Shown here: positions 16,966 through 25,901 of the stretch, in pieces | Numbering within the stretch: the stretch's first letter is position 1 | Layout of the letters: every line of letters starts with the position of its first letter | Origin: Epibacterium ulvae | GTDB lineage: Bacteria; Pseudomonadota; Alphaproteobacteria; Rhodobacterales; Rhodobacteraceae | Assembly (NCBI RefSeq): GCF_018678075.1 | Contig: NZ_JAHHIR010000024.1 | Coordinates: 1 to 42,268, forward strand | Reading direction: 5' to 3' | Length of the DNA: 42,268 nucleotides | Notes under the pieces: model-generated | What the model saw: only the letters and a program-made list of their open reading frames with translations | Told to the model about the DNA's origin: nothing | Databases searched by the model: none | Program-made: the position numbers and the translations under genes

Positions 16966-17994
16966 ATGAACCTCAAGACTCTTGCCGAACAACTGGGACT
17001 TTCTCAAACCACGGTCAGCCGGGCGCTGAACGGGTATCCAGAGGTGAGCGAAGCCACGCGACTGCGAGTGGAACAGGCGGCGGAGCAATTTGGCTACCGC
17101 CCCAACAGCCGTGCCAAAGGGTTGGCAACCGGACGTGCGATGATGATCGGCCACGTCATTCCGACCTCAAACAAACATGAGATGGTGAACCCGGTTTTTG
17201 GCGATTTTGTTGCCGGCGCATCCGAGGCCTACGCCAAGTTTGGCTACGATATGATGTTTGCACGGGTGCGCGACGGCAATACGGAACAGGCCTACCGGGA
17301 GCTGCTGGCCAAACGGGCGGTGGACGGCGTGGTGCTGCAAGGTCCGCTGATCAATGACAGCCGGATTGCCCTGTTGAACAAGATGGGCCTGCCCTTTGTC
17401 GTGCATGGACGCTCTACCGGTGTGAGCGCGCCCTATAGCTGGGTCGATGTGAACAACAAACGGGCTTTTCAACGGGCAACCGAGTTTCTGATTGATCTGG
17501 GCCATCGCCGCATTGCGTTGTTGAACGGGTTGGAGACGATGGATTTCGCCCAGCGACGTCGCGACGGCTATGTCACGGCTATGGAGGATCGCGGCGTGCC
17601 CGTGGATCCCGCGCTGATGCGCGCTCAGGAAATGACCGAGGTCTTTGGCCACCAGGAAACCATGGCAATGTTGGCGATGGATCACCCGCCGACCGCGATT
17701 TTGACATCCTCGATGATCACCGCAATCGGGGTGCGGCGCGCGATCGAAGAGTCTGGCCTCAAGATGGGGCGCGATATCTCGGTCATCACCCATGACGACG
17801 ACCTGTCGTATCTGAAAAACGGCCGAGACGTGCCGATCTTTACCGCGCTGCGCTCTTCCGTTCGCAACGCAGGCGAGATCGCAGCCGCCATGTTGGCCGA
17901 GCTGATCGACAGCCCCGACCAGCCGCCAATGAACCGGATGTTGGAAGCCGAACTGGTTGTCGGCAGCTCCACCGCCCCTGCCCCACGGGATTGA
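16966..17994 (+). CDS. aglR: LacI-family transcriptional regulator AglR
   Basis: This 342-residue repressor has an N-terminal helix-turn-helix and hinge (MNLKTLAEQLGLSQTTVSRA, then LNGYPEVSEATRLRVEQ and FGYRPNSRAKGLATGR), followed by a periplasmic-binding-protein-like ligand domain. The ATG at 16966 is preferred over a TTG at 16957 because it gives the standard N-terminus, and the TTG lies within the operator palindrome. It is divergent from aglE and only 4 bp ahead of the GH1 glucosidase gene, so it would control both transport and hydrolysis genes. The ligand is presumably a glucoside or its breakdown product. Confidence 0.9.
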   Translation: MNLKTLAEQLGLSQTTVSRALNGYPEVSEATRLRVEQAAEQFGYRPNSRAKGLATGRAMMIGHVIPTSNKHEMVNPVFGDFVAGASEAYAKFGYDMMFARVRDGNTEQAYRELLAKRAVDGVVLQGPLINDSRIALLNKMGLPFVVHGRSTGVSAPYSWVDVNNKRAFQRATEFLIDLGHRRIALLNGLETMDFAQRRRDGYVTAMEDRGVPVDPALMRAQEMTEVFGHQETMAMLAMDHPPTAILTSSMITAIGVRRAIEESGLKMGRDISVITHDDDLSYLKNGRDVPIFTALRSSVRNAGEIAAAMLAELIDSPDQPPMNRMLEAELVVGSSTAPAPRD

Positions 17995-17998
17995 AACC

Positions 17999-19321
17999 AT
18001 GCTCTTCAAACGCTCTGATTTTCCGACAGATTTCCAATTTGGCGTTGCAACCTCTGCTTATCAGATCGAGGGCCATGCCTTTGGCGGGGCGGGTGCAACC
18101 CATTGGGACACCTTTGCCGCAACCCCCGGCAATGTGGTGCGCGCAGAGGACGGGGCACAGGGGTGCGACCATTACCACCGCTACGGCGAAGACTTTGACC
18201 TGATCGCGGCGGCGGGGCTGGATTGTTATCGGTTTTCCACCAGCTGGGCGCGGGTGATGCCCGAGGGGCGTGGCACCGTGAACCAGGAGGGTCTGGATTA
18301 TTACGACCGGTTGACGGACGCGATGCTGGAGCGGGGGATCAAACCCTGCGCGACCCTCTATCACTGGGAGCTACCGGCCCCGCTGGCCGATCTGGGCGGG
18401 TGGCGCAACCGGGATATTGCCGGCTGGTTTGGTGATTTCGCCGAGGTGATCATGGGTCGTATCGGCGACCGTATGCACAGTGTTGCGCCGATCAACGAAC
18501 CCTGGTGTGTCAGCTGGTTGAGCCATTTTCTGGGCCACCACGCCCCCGGCCTGCGCGATATTCGCGCCACGGCCCACGCCATGCACCACGTGCTGCTGGC
18601 CCATGGCACCGCAATCGAGCGGATGCGCGGCATGGGGCTGGGAAACCTTGGCGCGATCTTCAATATGGAGTGGGCCGACCCGGTTGATGATAGTCCGGAG
18701 GCGCGCAAGGCCGCGGATACCTATGACGCCTATTACAACCGCTTCTTCCTGAGCGGGATCTTCCACAAACGCTATCCCGATCTGGTGCTCGAGGGGCTTG
18801 AACCCCATATGCCCACGGGCTGGCAGGATGATTTTGACACCATCGCCCAGCCGGTGGATTGGTGCGGGGTCAATTACTATACGCGCAAGCTGATCGCGCC
18901 CAACGACGGTCCCTGGCCGCACCACCACGAGGTCGACGGCCCGCTGCCCAAGACGCAGATGGGCTGGGAGATCTACCCGGAGGGGCTTTACAAATTCCTG
19001 AAACGCACCGCCGCGGAATATACCGGTGATCTGCCCCTTCACATCACCGAAAATGGCATGGCCAATGCGGATGTGATCACCGATGGCGCCATCCATGACA
19101 CCGCGCGGATTGACTACATCAACCAACATTTGGATGCGGTGCGAAAGGCGGTTGCAGACGGGGTGCCGGTGGAGGGTTACTTCCTGTGGTCGCTGCTGGA
19201 CAACTATGAATGGGCGCTGGGATATGAGAAACGCTTTGGCATGGTGCACGTGGATTTTGACACGATGAAACGCACGCCCAAGGCCTCGTTCCTGGCGCTC
19301 AAAGACGCGTTGGGGCGGTAA
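17999..19321 (+). CDS. GH1 beta-glucosidase
   Basis: This 440-residue family 1 glycoside hydrolase has acid/base Glu167 (in INEPW) and nucleophile Glu351 (in ITENG). The N-terminal FQFGVATSAYQIEG, LYHWELP, and the C-terminal GYFLWSLLDNYEWA and RFGMVHVDF segments are all diagnostic. It has no signal peptide, so it acts on imported glycosides or their phosphates; the length fits plain beta-glucosidases. Translation starts at the ATG 4 bp after the aglR stop; an in-frame upstream TTG lies within aglR and is rejected. A beta-glucosidase cotranscribed with the regulator of an alpha-glucoside operon suggests that the regulon handles a mixture of glucosides. Confidence 0.93.
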   Translation: MLFKRSDFPTDFQFGVATSAYQIEGHAFGGAGATHWDTFAATPGNVVRAEDGAQGCDHYHRYGEDFDLIAAAGLDCYRFSTSWARVMPEGRGTVNQEGLDYYDRLTDAMLERGIKPCATLYHWELPAPLADLGGWRNRDIAGWFGDFAEVIMGRIGDRMHSVAPINEPWCVSWLSHFLGHHAPGLRDIRATAHAMHHVLLAHGTAIERMRGMGLGNLGAIFNMEWADPVDDSPEARKAADTYDAYYNRFFLSGIFHKRYPDLVLEGLEPHMPTGWQDDFDTIAQPVDWCGVNYYTRKLIAPNDGPWPHHHEVDGPLPKTQMGWEIYPEGLYKFLKRTAAEYTGDLPLHITENGMANADVITDGAIHDTARIDYINQHLDAVRKAVADGVPVEGYFLWSLLDNYEWALGYEKRFGMVHVDFDTMKRTPKASFLALKDALGR

Positions 19322-19331
19322 AAACCGCCCC
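19312..19331. terminator. Hairpin between the GH1 gene and mtlK, possibly bidirectional
   Basis: GGGGCGGT (19312-19319) and ACCGCCCC (19324-19331) form a perfect 8-bp stem with an AAAA loop overlapping the GH1 stop codon. The converging mtlK gene ends 36 bp further on. There is no strong T-run on either strand, so it may be a weak or factor-assisted terminator. Confidence 0.55.
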
Positions 19332-19366
19332 GAAACATTCTATTCAAGCTGCGTCACAGATACAGT

Positions 19367-20860
19367 TTACGCCAGATAGCGCTGCAGGGTTGCCCGCGTG
19401 CCATCGGCCCACAGATGGGTCAGCCATTTGGTAAAAGCATCGCGGAACTGCGCGTTCTCGGCCAGATCACCGTAAATTTGCGGCTGTTCCAGCCATTTGG
19501 ACGGATCTGTTTGCGCCGCTTTGGCCAGATCATGGAGACGGTCCCAATCGGGGTCGTTGGCCTCGATCACGCTGCCGTCATCGCGGGTGCCTGCGCACAT
19601 GCGCGCCCAGAGCGCCTCAACCAGGCTGAGCCCCTCGATCGAGCCACCGGCGGCAAGGGAATCCGACAGGATTGGCAACAGGAAGCCGGTGTGGCGTGAC
19701 GACCCATCAAAAGCCACCCGCCGGGTTGTGTCACGGATCCGTGGGTTGCTGAACCGACCGCGTACCAGGGCCACGTAGTCTTTGACCGCCATGCCGGGCA
19801 CCGGCTTTACGGTGGGGGACATTTCTTCGGCCTGAACCTTGTCGAAAAACGCGCTGATGTCGGGGTCTGACATACAGTCAGAGATGGTTTCCAGCGACAG
19901 CAATTCACCGGCGTTGGCAAGAACCTGGTGGCCTGCGTTTAGGATGCGGATCTTCACCGCTTCATAGTTCTCAACAACATCGGTGAAGGTTGCGCCGACA
20001 TTTCCCCAAGCCGGGCGTCCGGCGCAGAAGTCATCCTCGATCACCCATTGGCGGTAGTTTTCATGGGTCACCGGCGCCGCATCGTCGATGCCAAGGCTTT
20101 GGGCCAGCGCGATCTCATCCGGGCCGGTGGCGGGCACGATGCAGTCCACCATCGAGTTCGGGAAAGACGCGTTTGCAGCGATCCATTCGCCCAGGACCGG
20201 GTCCTGCAGCTTGGCCAGCCCTACCACCAGATCACGGGTGATATAGCCGTTGCCCTGCAGGTTATCGCAGCTTTGCACCGTAAAGGGGCCAAGGCCGGCG
20301 GCGCGGCGCGCGGCAAAGGCTGCGGTAATCGAGCCAAAGGCCGTGGTTGGGCGAGTTGGGTTGATGACGTCCTTTTGCAGATCCGCGTGGCTCAGATCTG
20401 GCACACCGGTTGCAGGATCCAGGAAATAGCCGCCTTCGGTCACGGTCAGCGCGACAATGCGGATCTTGGGATCGGACATCGCCTGGATCAAGGGCGCGTT
20501 GCCGTCCACGATCGGCACATAGTCGATCATGGAGCCTGTGACCTCAGCGGAGGTGCCGCTGGGGTCCAGTTCGATAAGAGTGGTCAGGCAATCCTGCTTC
20601 AGCAGGCGGTCGCGCATGTGGGTGTCGTATTGACGTACGCCCGCTCCCAGGATTGCCCAGTTGTGCCCCTCACCTTTTTGCATCAGTTGGTGGGTATACC
20701 AGGCCTGATGAGCCCGGTGGAAGTTACCCAGCCCGATGTGCACAATGCCCGCAGTCAGGGAGGTGCGGTCATAGGTGGGGCGCGAAATAGCCTGAGGCAA
20801 CTGCGCCAGGCTTGCGTTGGACAGCTTAACAGCTGCCTTCTCATGATTTGTGTTGTCCAT
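19367..20860 (-). CDS. mtlK: Mannitol 2-dehydrogenase
   Basis: This 497-residue long-chain polyol dehydrogenase oxidises D-mannitol to fructose (family members also take arabinitol or sorbitol). It shows the N-terminal nucleotide-binding IVHIGLGNFHRAHQ, the SMVDCIVPAT segment, and the catalytic K303, N308 and H311 in VKIRILNAGHQVLA. The spacing K, +5, +8 matches the family. An open frame extends upstream to 21175, but that part is the reverse-phase reading of smoS. The ATG at 20858-20860 overlaps the smoS stop by one base (TGATG) and starts a family-typical N-terminus. It is the last gene of the polyol operon. Confidence 0.92.
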   Translation of the reverse strand: MDNTNHEKAAVKLSNASLAQLPQAISRPTYDRTSLTAGIVHIGLGNFHRAHQAWYTHQLMQKGEGHNWAILGAGVRQYDTHMRDRLLKQDCLTTLIELDPSGTSAEVTGSMIDYVPIVDGNAPLIQAMSDPKIRIVALTVTEGGYFLDPATGVPDLSHADLQKDVINPTRPTTAFGSITAAFAARRAAGLGPFTVQSCDNLQGNGYITRDLVVGLAKLQDPVLGEWIAANASFPNSMVDCIVPATGPDEIALAQSLGIDDAAPVTHENYRQWVIEDDFCAGRPAWGNVGATFTDVVENYEAVKIRILNAGHQVLANAGELLSLETISDCMSDPDISAFFDKVQAEEMSPTVKPVPGMAVKDYVALVRGRFSNPRIRDTTRRVAFDGSSRHTGFLLPILSDSLAAGGSIEGLSLVEALWARMCAGTRDDGSVIEANDPDWDRLHDLAKAAQTDPSKWLEQPQIYGDLAENAQFRDAFTKWLTHLWADGTRATLQRYLA

Positions 20861-21633
20861 CAGCTCATCCACTGTCCGCCATCGACGTTGTAAGTCTGGG
20901 CGACGACGTAATTGGCCTCTTCGCTGGCCAGAAACACCGCCATACCCACGAGATCTTCGGCACGACCCATGCGCCCAAACGGTACGCTGTCGCCGACTTC
21001 TTTCTTCTTTTGCCCCGGAGCCTTGCCTTCGTATTTCGCAAAAAAGGCATCGACCCCGTCCCAATGTTCGCCGTCGACCACGCCGGGGGCGATGGCATTG
21101 ACGTTGATACCGTGCTGGATCAGATCCAGACCGGCGGATTGGGTCAGGCTGATGGTCGCGGCTTTGGTGGCGCAATAGACCCCAACCAAAGCTTCACCGC
21201 GACGACCGGCCTGGCTGGCCAAATTGATAATTTTGCCGCCCTGCCCGCGCGCAATCATGTGACGGGCCACCGCTTGCAAGGTGAACAGCGTGCCCGAGAC
21301 GTTGACATCAAACACACGGTCATAGTCCTGGCGCGTGATCTCCACGATGGGCGCGGCGGTAAAAAGGGCTGCGTTGTTGATCAGGATGTCGATCTGACCG
21401 AGGGTGTCGATCACCTCGTTCACAGCCTGATCAATGCTGTCTTGGCGGGTGACATCCAAAGCCACCGCATGCGCCGCCGGACCAAGGTCCCGTGCGACGC
21501 GTTTGGCTGCGTCAAAATTGATGTCGGCAATGGCCACATTGGCGCCTTCACGGACATAGGCCTGGGCAAACGCCAGTCCTATGCCACGTGCCGCGCCTGT
21601 GATCAGCGCGCATTTGCCCGCCAGTCGCATCAT
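20860..21633 (-). CDS. smoS: Sorbitol (L-iditol 2-) dehydrogenase, SDR family
   Basis: This 257-residue short-chain dehydrogenase has the NAD-binding TGAARGIG (residues 12-19), an Asp at the end of beta-2 favouring NAD (IADINF), NNAA at 86-89, and the triad S140, Y153, K157. It closely follows the pattern of Rhodobacter SmoS, including the [18 protein letters not shown] insert and the [13 protein letters not shown]-terminus. It oxidises sorbitol to fructose (and galactitol to tagatose in the family). Its ATG overlaps the smoK stop by 4 bp. Confidence 0.92.
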   Translation of the reverse strand: MMRLAGKCALITGAARGIGLAFAQAYVREGANVAIADINFDAAKRVARDLGPAAHAVALDVTRQDSIDQAVNEVIDTLGQIDILINNAALFTAAPIVEITRQDYDRVFDVNVSGTLFTLQAVARHMIARGQGGKIINLASQAGRRGEALVGVYCATKAATISLTQSAGLDLIQHGINVNAIAPGVVDGEHWDGVDAFFAKYEGKAPGQKKKEVGDSVPFGRMGRAEDLVGMAVFLASEEANYVVAQTYNVDGGQWMS

Positions 21634-22634
21634 TCGACCCGCAAACCTTGTTGGTCAAACTTGTGCAGTTGGTCCATTTGCGGCGTCAGATAGATCGTGT
21701 CGCCATGGCGTGCTTCGATGTCACCGGTGATACGCACGGTGATCATCTCGCCCAAACCAGTGTCATGCACGTGAATGAACGTGTCAGAGCCGAGGTGCTC
21801 TGCAACGCCAACCCGACCTTTCCACATGCCGTCGGTCTTGCTGACGTCGATGTGTTCAGGACGGATACCAACACCCGTTGCACCCAGCTTTTGCGCCTCT
21901 TCCCCGTGGATGATGTTCATCTTGGGAGAGCCGATAAAGCCCGCAACAAATTCATTGCGCGGTTTGTGGTACAGCTCCAACGGGCTGCCGACCTGTTCGA
22001 TATGACCGGCGCGCAGCACCACGATCTTGTCCGCCATGGTCATGGCTTCGACCTGATCGTGGGTCACATAGATCATCGTGGTCTTCAGGCGCTCGTGCAG
22101 CTCGCTGATTTCAAGGCGCATGCCAACCCGCAGGGCCGCATCCAAGTTCGACAAAGGTTCGTCGAACAGAAAGGCCGAGGGTTCACGCACAATCGAACGA
22201 CCAATCGCCACTCGCTGACGCTGACCACCCGACAGCTGGCCCGGCTTGCGGTCCAGATAGTCGGTCAGGTTCAACGCTTTGGCAGCAGCTTCGATCCGAC
22301 GATTTTGCTCGTCCTCGGGCATTTTCGCCATCTTCATCGGGAAGGCGATATTTTTGCGCACCGACATATGCGGATACAAAGCGTAGCTCTGGAACACCAT
22401 GGCCAGACCGCGTTTTGCAGGCGGCACTTCGGTGGCATCGGCATCATCGATCACAATGCGACCGCTGGTGGTGTCTTCCAGACCTGCGATCAGGCGCAAC
22501 AGGGTGGATTTACCGCAGCCCGACGGGCCAACAAACACTGTAAATTCACCGTCTTCGATGGTCAGGTCCAGTGGCGGAATAACTTCGACCTCGCCAAACT
22601 TTTTCTGGACTTTCTCAAGTACAATACGTCCCAT
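21630..22634 (-). CDS. smoK: Polyol ABC transporter ATPase
   Basis: This 334-residue ATPase of the MalK/UgpC class shows Walker [10 protein letters not shown], signature [13 protein letters not shown], Walker [13 protein letters not shown] and H-switch [16 protein letters not shown]-terminal TOBE-like region ([24 protein letters not shown]) follows. It drives the SmoEFG importer for sorbitol and mannitol. It lies 11 bp after smoG and overlaps smoS. Confidence 0.92.
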   Translation of the reverse strand: MGRIVLEKVQKKFGEVEVIPPLDLTIEDGEFTVFVGPSGCGKSTLLRLIAGLEDTTSGRIVIDDADATEVPPAKRGLAMVFQSYALYPHMSVRKNIAFPMKMAKMPEDEQNRRIEAAAKALNLTDYLDRKPGQLSGGQRQRVAIGRSIVREPSAFLFDEPLSNLDAALRVGMRLEISELHERLKTTMIYVTHDQVEAMTMADKIVVLRAGHIEQVGSPLELYHKPRNEFVAGFIGSPKMNIIHGEEAQKLGATGVGIRPEHIDVSKTDGMWKGRVGVAEHLGSDTFIHVHDTGLGEMITVRITGDIEARHGDTIYLTPQMDQLHKFDQQGLRVE

Positions 22635-22645
22635 AAGTCTATTCC

Positions 22646-23476
22646 TTATTTCACGGCGCCGAAGGTCAGGCCGCTGACAAGTTGTTTCTGGCTGAACCAG
22701 CCCAAGATCAGGATCGGCGCAATCGCCATCGTCGATGCCGCGCTAAGCTTGGCGTAGAACAGGCCTTCCGGGCTGGAATAGCTTGCAATGAACGCTGTCA
22801 GCGGTGCCGCTTTGGCGGCTGTCAGGTTCAAGGTCCAGAAGGCTTCGTTCCAGGCCAGGATGACGTTCAACAGCAAGGTCGATGCAATGCCGGGGATCGC
22901 CATGGGGGTCAGGATGTGGATCACTTCCTCTTTGAGAGAGGCGCCATCCATACGGGCCGCTTCCAGGATCTCACCAGGGATTTCCTTGAAGTAGGTGTAA
23001 AGCATCCAGACAATGATCGGCAGGTTGATCAGCATCAGCACGATCATCAGACCAATTTTGGTATCCAGCAGACCCATTCTGATAAAGATCAGATAAATCG
23101 GATACAGAACACCAACCGCTGGCAACATCTTGGTGGAGAGCATCCACAACAGGATGTCTTTGGTGCGCTTACTGGGCACAAAGGCCATCGACCAGGCTGC
23201 CGGAATAGCGATGATAATGCCTAATACGGTGGACCCGCCGGCGATAATGATCGAATTCCACAAAAAGCGCGCATAGTCAGAGCGCTCTAGGACGGTCGCG
23301 TAGTTTTCTAAGGTCCAGTCAAACCCCAAAAAGACGGGAGGGTCTGCAATCGCCACCGCTTCGGTTTTGAAACTGGTGAGAATGGTCCACAGGATCGGAA
23401 AGAAGATCAGCAAGCCAACGGCCCAAGCGGCGGTCGTATTGATGATTTTTCGTTTTTGCGTAACTGCACGTGCCAT
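22646..23476 (-). CDS. smoG: Polyol ABC transporter permease SmoG
   Basis: This 276-residue MalG-type permease has about six membrane spans and the EAA loop [23 protein letters not shown]. The C-terminal [11 protein letters not shown] is typical of this branch. It forms the channel with SmoF. Its start is 12 bp after the smoF stop. Confidence 0.91.
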   Translation of the reverse strand: MARAVTQKRKIINTTAAWAVGLLIFFPILWTILTSFKTEAVAIADPPVFLGFDWTLENYATVLERSDYARFLWNSIIIAGGSTVLGIIIAIPAAWSMAFVPSKRTKDILLWMLSTKMLPAVGVLYPIYLIFIRMGLLDTKIGLMIVLMLINLPIIVWMLYTYFKEIPGEILEAARMDGASLKEEVIHILTPMAIPGIASTLLLNVILAWNEAFWTLNLTAAKAAPLTAFIASYSSPEGLFYAKLSAASTMAIAPILILGWFSQKQLVSGLTFGAVK

Positions 23477-23488
23477 ATGGGTGCCTCC

Positions 23489-24355
23489 TCACGCGTCCAG
23501 ATTTTTGCCGACGATGCGCATCAGGAAGATGGCAACGATATTGGCAAGAATGATTGCATAGACACCACCAGCAGAGCCCAGTCCGATGTTCTGGCTTTCA
23601 AGCACGCGCTGGAAAATCAGATAGGTCAGGGTTTTGGTACCAAAGGCACCCTGGGTGGTGACGAAGATCTCTGCAAAGATCGACAACAAGAAGATCGTTT
23701 GGATCAGCAACACAATGGTGATCGCACGGCCCAGGTGGGGCAAAACGATATAGCCAAAGCGTGCCAGCGGGGTTGCACCATCCATTTCAGATGCTTCCAG
23801 CTGTTCGCCGTCCAAAGATTGGATCGCGGTCAGCAGGATCAGGGTCGCAAAGGGCAGCCATTGCCAGCTGACGATCAAGATGATCGATTCCAGCGAGGCT
23901 TCGGTCAGCCAGACCATGGGTTCAGCGCCAAAGAACTTCCACAGATGGGCGAACAGACCGTTCACCGGATCCATGAACATGTTCTTCCACACCAACGCCG
24001 AAACGGTAGGCATCACAAAGAACGGCGCGATCACCAGGATCCGTACGATACCTTGGCCCCACATGGGCTGGTTCAACAGAATGGCGAGCAAAACGCCCAG
24101 CACGATGGTGATAATCAGAACACCGCCAACAATTGTGAGCGTTGTCCAGACGGACGGCCAAAACGAGCTTGAGGTTACAAAGCGGACGTAGTTGTCAAAA
24201 CCAACCCAGCCGAGGTCACCTCCACGTAGCGGCAGATATTTCTTGAACGAAAACCACAGGGTCATCGTGAGCGGGACGAGCATCCAGCCCAGAAGCAAGA
24301 CGACCGCCGGGGCCATCATCAGGCGGGCTGCGGATCGGGAATGCTGTGTGGCCAT
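23489..24355 (-). CDS. smoF: Polyol ABC transporter permease SmoF
   Basis: This 288-residue MalF-type permease has a first span near residues 11-31 (LMMAPAVVLLLGWMLVPLTM), a periplasmic FDNYVRFV segment, and the coupling loop EQLEASEMDGATPLARFGYIVLPHL. It is the partner of SmoG. A 113-bp gap with a stem-loop separates it from smoE, a larger spacing than elsewhere in the operon. Confidence 0.91.
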   Translation of the reverse strand: MATQHSRSAARLMMAPAVVLLLGWMLVPLTMTLWFSFKKYLPLRGGDLGWVGFDNYVRFVTSSSFWPSVWTTLTIVGGVLIITIVLGVLLAILLNQPMWGQGIVRILVIAPFFVMPTVSALVWKNMFMDPVNGLFAHLWKFFGAEPMVWLTEASLESIILIVSWQWLPFATLILLTAIQSLDGEQLEASEMDGATPLARFGYIVLPHLGRAITIVLLIQTIFLLSIFAEIFVTTQGAFGTKTLTYLIFQRVLESQNIGLGSAGGVYAIILANIVAIFLMRIVGKNLDA

Positions 24356-24423
24356 GACACACCTCCATTGTTCGCGGACGATAGGTTCCGCATTTGATTA
24401 TGTTGGCCGATTTTAAAGAAGGG

Positions 24424-24455
24424 GCCGGTGAACCACCCTAGGGTCATCCACCGGC
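24424..24455 (-). promoter_or_regulatory. Intercistronic stem-loop between smoE and smoF
   Basis: GCCGGTG (24424-24430) pairs with CACCGGC (24449-24455). The loop contains the self-complementary ACCCTAGGGT (24435-24444), so the RNA can form two stacked or alternative stems. On the coding strand it is followed by CCCCTTCTTT, a weak U-run, so it could act as a partial terminator as well as an mRNA-stabilising end for smoE. Confidence 0.6.
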
Positions 24456-24468
24456 GGAGGAAGGGAGA

Positions 24469-25770
24469 TTAGTAGCCTGCGGCTTCCATCTCATCCACGG
24501 TCAGGGCTTGCGCCTTGGCCAGGGCTTCTGCAGGGGTCTGTTGACCGGCCAGTGCGGCCGAGAACTCTTGCCCTACTTGGGTTGCGATACCGGCAAACTC
24601 CGGAATAGCTGCGAATTGAACACCAACATATGGAACCGGATCAACTGTTGGGTTTACCGGATCTGCCGACAGGATGCTTTCCAGCGTCATTTTGGCAAAA
24701 GGCACAGCCTGGTAGTTCGGGTTCTCATAGAGAGAGGTACGCGCACCGGGCGGTACATTGGCCCAACCTTCTTTGGCTGCGACCAGCTCGATATAGGCTT
24801 TGGATGTTGCCCACTGGATGAATTCCTTGGCAGCACCTTCTTTTTGAGTGCCTGCGGGGATGGCCAATGCCCATGCCCAGAGCCAGTTACCGCGTTTGCC
24901 CAGACCCGTGTCAGGTGCCAGTGCAAAGCCGACCTTGTCGGCCACGGTGGAGTCATCAGGATTGGTCACAAAGGACGCCGCAACGGTTGCGTCGATCCAC
25001 ATGCCGCATTTACCCTGTTGGAACAGCGACAGGTTTTCGTTGAAACCGTTGTTAGACGCACCTGGAGGGCCCGCATCGTTCATCAGATCGATGTAGAAGT
25101 TCAGCGTGTTGGACCAGGCTTCGCTGTCAAACTGAGGCTTCCAGTTTTCGTCGAACCAACGTGCACCAAACGCGTTCGAGGTCGCGGTGAGGAACGCCAT
25201 GTTCTCGCCCCAACCGGCTTTGCCGCGCAGACAGATGCCGTAGATTTCGTTTTCTTTGTCGGTCATCTTGCGCGCAGCGTCTGCAACGACTTCCCAGGTG
25301 GGAGCGTCAGGCATTTCGATGCCTGCTTTTTCCATCAGGTCCGTGCGATACATGATCATGGAGCTTTCGCCGTAGAAAGGCGCAGCATAAAGCGTGCCGT
25401 CCAGCGAAAGACCACCACGCATGGCGGGCAGGATGTCGTCTGCGTCATATTCAGCAGGCAGGTCGTCCAGCGACACGAGCCAGCCGTTTTTGGCCCAGAT
25501 CGGTGTTTCGTACATGCCGATGGTCATAATGTCGAACTGACCACCTTTGGCCGAGATGTCGGTGGTCACACGCTGGCGGAGAACGTTCTCTTCCAGGGTA
25601 ACCCACTCAACTTCGTGACCGGTTTGCGCAGTGAAATCATCGGTAAGACCCTGCATGCGGATCATGTCACCGTTGTTCACCGTGGCGATGGTAATTGTAT
25701 CCGCCATTGCGCCGCTTGCGGCCAATGCTGATACGGCAACCGCCGCACTGAATGCGTTCTTGAGATACAT
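24469..25770 (-). CDS. smoE: Polyol ABC transporter substrate-binding protein
   Basis: This 433-residue periplasmic binding protein has a signal peptide ending in GAMA (about residue 23). Its body has the pattern of polyol-binding proteins: TIATVNNGDMIRMQGLTDDF, the GMYETPIWAKNGWL segment, and LFQQGKCGMWIDATVAA. It delivers sorbitol/mannitol to SmoFGK. A strong AGGGAGGA ribosome-binding site precedes the ATG. It is the first gene of the transport operon and lies 131 bp behind the regulator gene, with an operator in the gap. Confidence 0.92.
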   Translation of the reverse strand: MYLKNAFSAAVAVSALAASGAMADTITIATVNNGDMIRMQGLTDDFTAQTGHEVEWVTLEENVLRQRVTTDISAKGGQFDIMTIGMYETPIWAKNGWLVSLDDLPAEYDADDILPAMRGGLSLDGTLYAAPFYGESSMIMYRTDLMEKAGIEMPDAPTWEVVADAARKMTDKENEIYGICLRGKAGWGENMAFLTATSNAFGARWFDENWKPQFDSEAWSNTLNFYIDLMNDAGPPGASNNGFNENLSLFQQGKCGMWIDATVAASFVTNPDDSTVADKVGFALAPDTGLGKRGNWLWAWALAIPAGTQKEGAAKEFIQWATSKAYIELVAAKEGWANVPPGARTSLYENPNYQAVPFAKMTLESILSADPVNPTVDPVPYVGVQFAAIPEFAGIATQVGQEFSAALAGQQTPAEALAKAQALTVDEMEAAGY

Positions 25771-25842
25771 CCGTGTCCTCCCTAGTTGTCTGGATGTCGT
25801 GCTAAAACGCTACCTTCAAAAGCACTTCGCGTCAATTTTATT

Positions 25843-25856
25843 TTTACGCGCGTAAA
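25843..25856. promoter_or_regulatory. Operator palindrome upstream of smoE
   Basis: TTTACGCGCGTAAA is a perfect 14-bp palindrome with the central CG typical of LacI-family sites. It lies in the 131-bp gap between the regulator gene and smoE, upstream of a weak TTGACG -35. A near copy precedes the regulator gene, so this is very probably its binding site. The location upstream of the -35 leaves open whether the regulator represses or activates. Confidence 0.68.
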
Positions 25857-25901
25857 TTTTTAAAGATTTTCCCAAGTGCTAACAAGTAGTTACCAGCACA
25901 A

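Noticed and set aside
20861-21175. N-terminal extension of mtlK (602-codon frame)
   Set aside because: The extra part is the off-frame reading of smoS; mtlK starts at the ATG overlapping the smoS stop.
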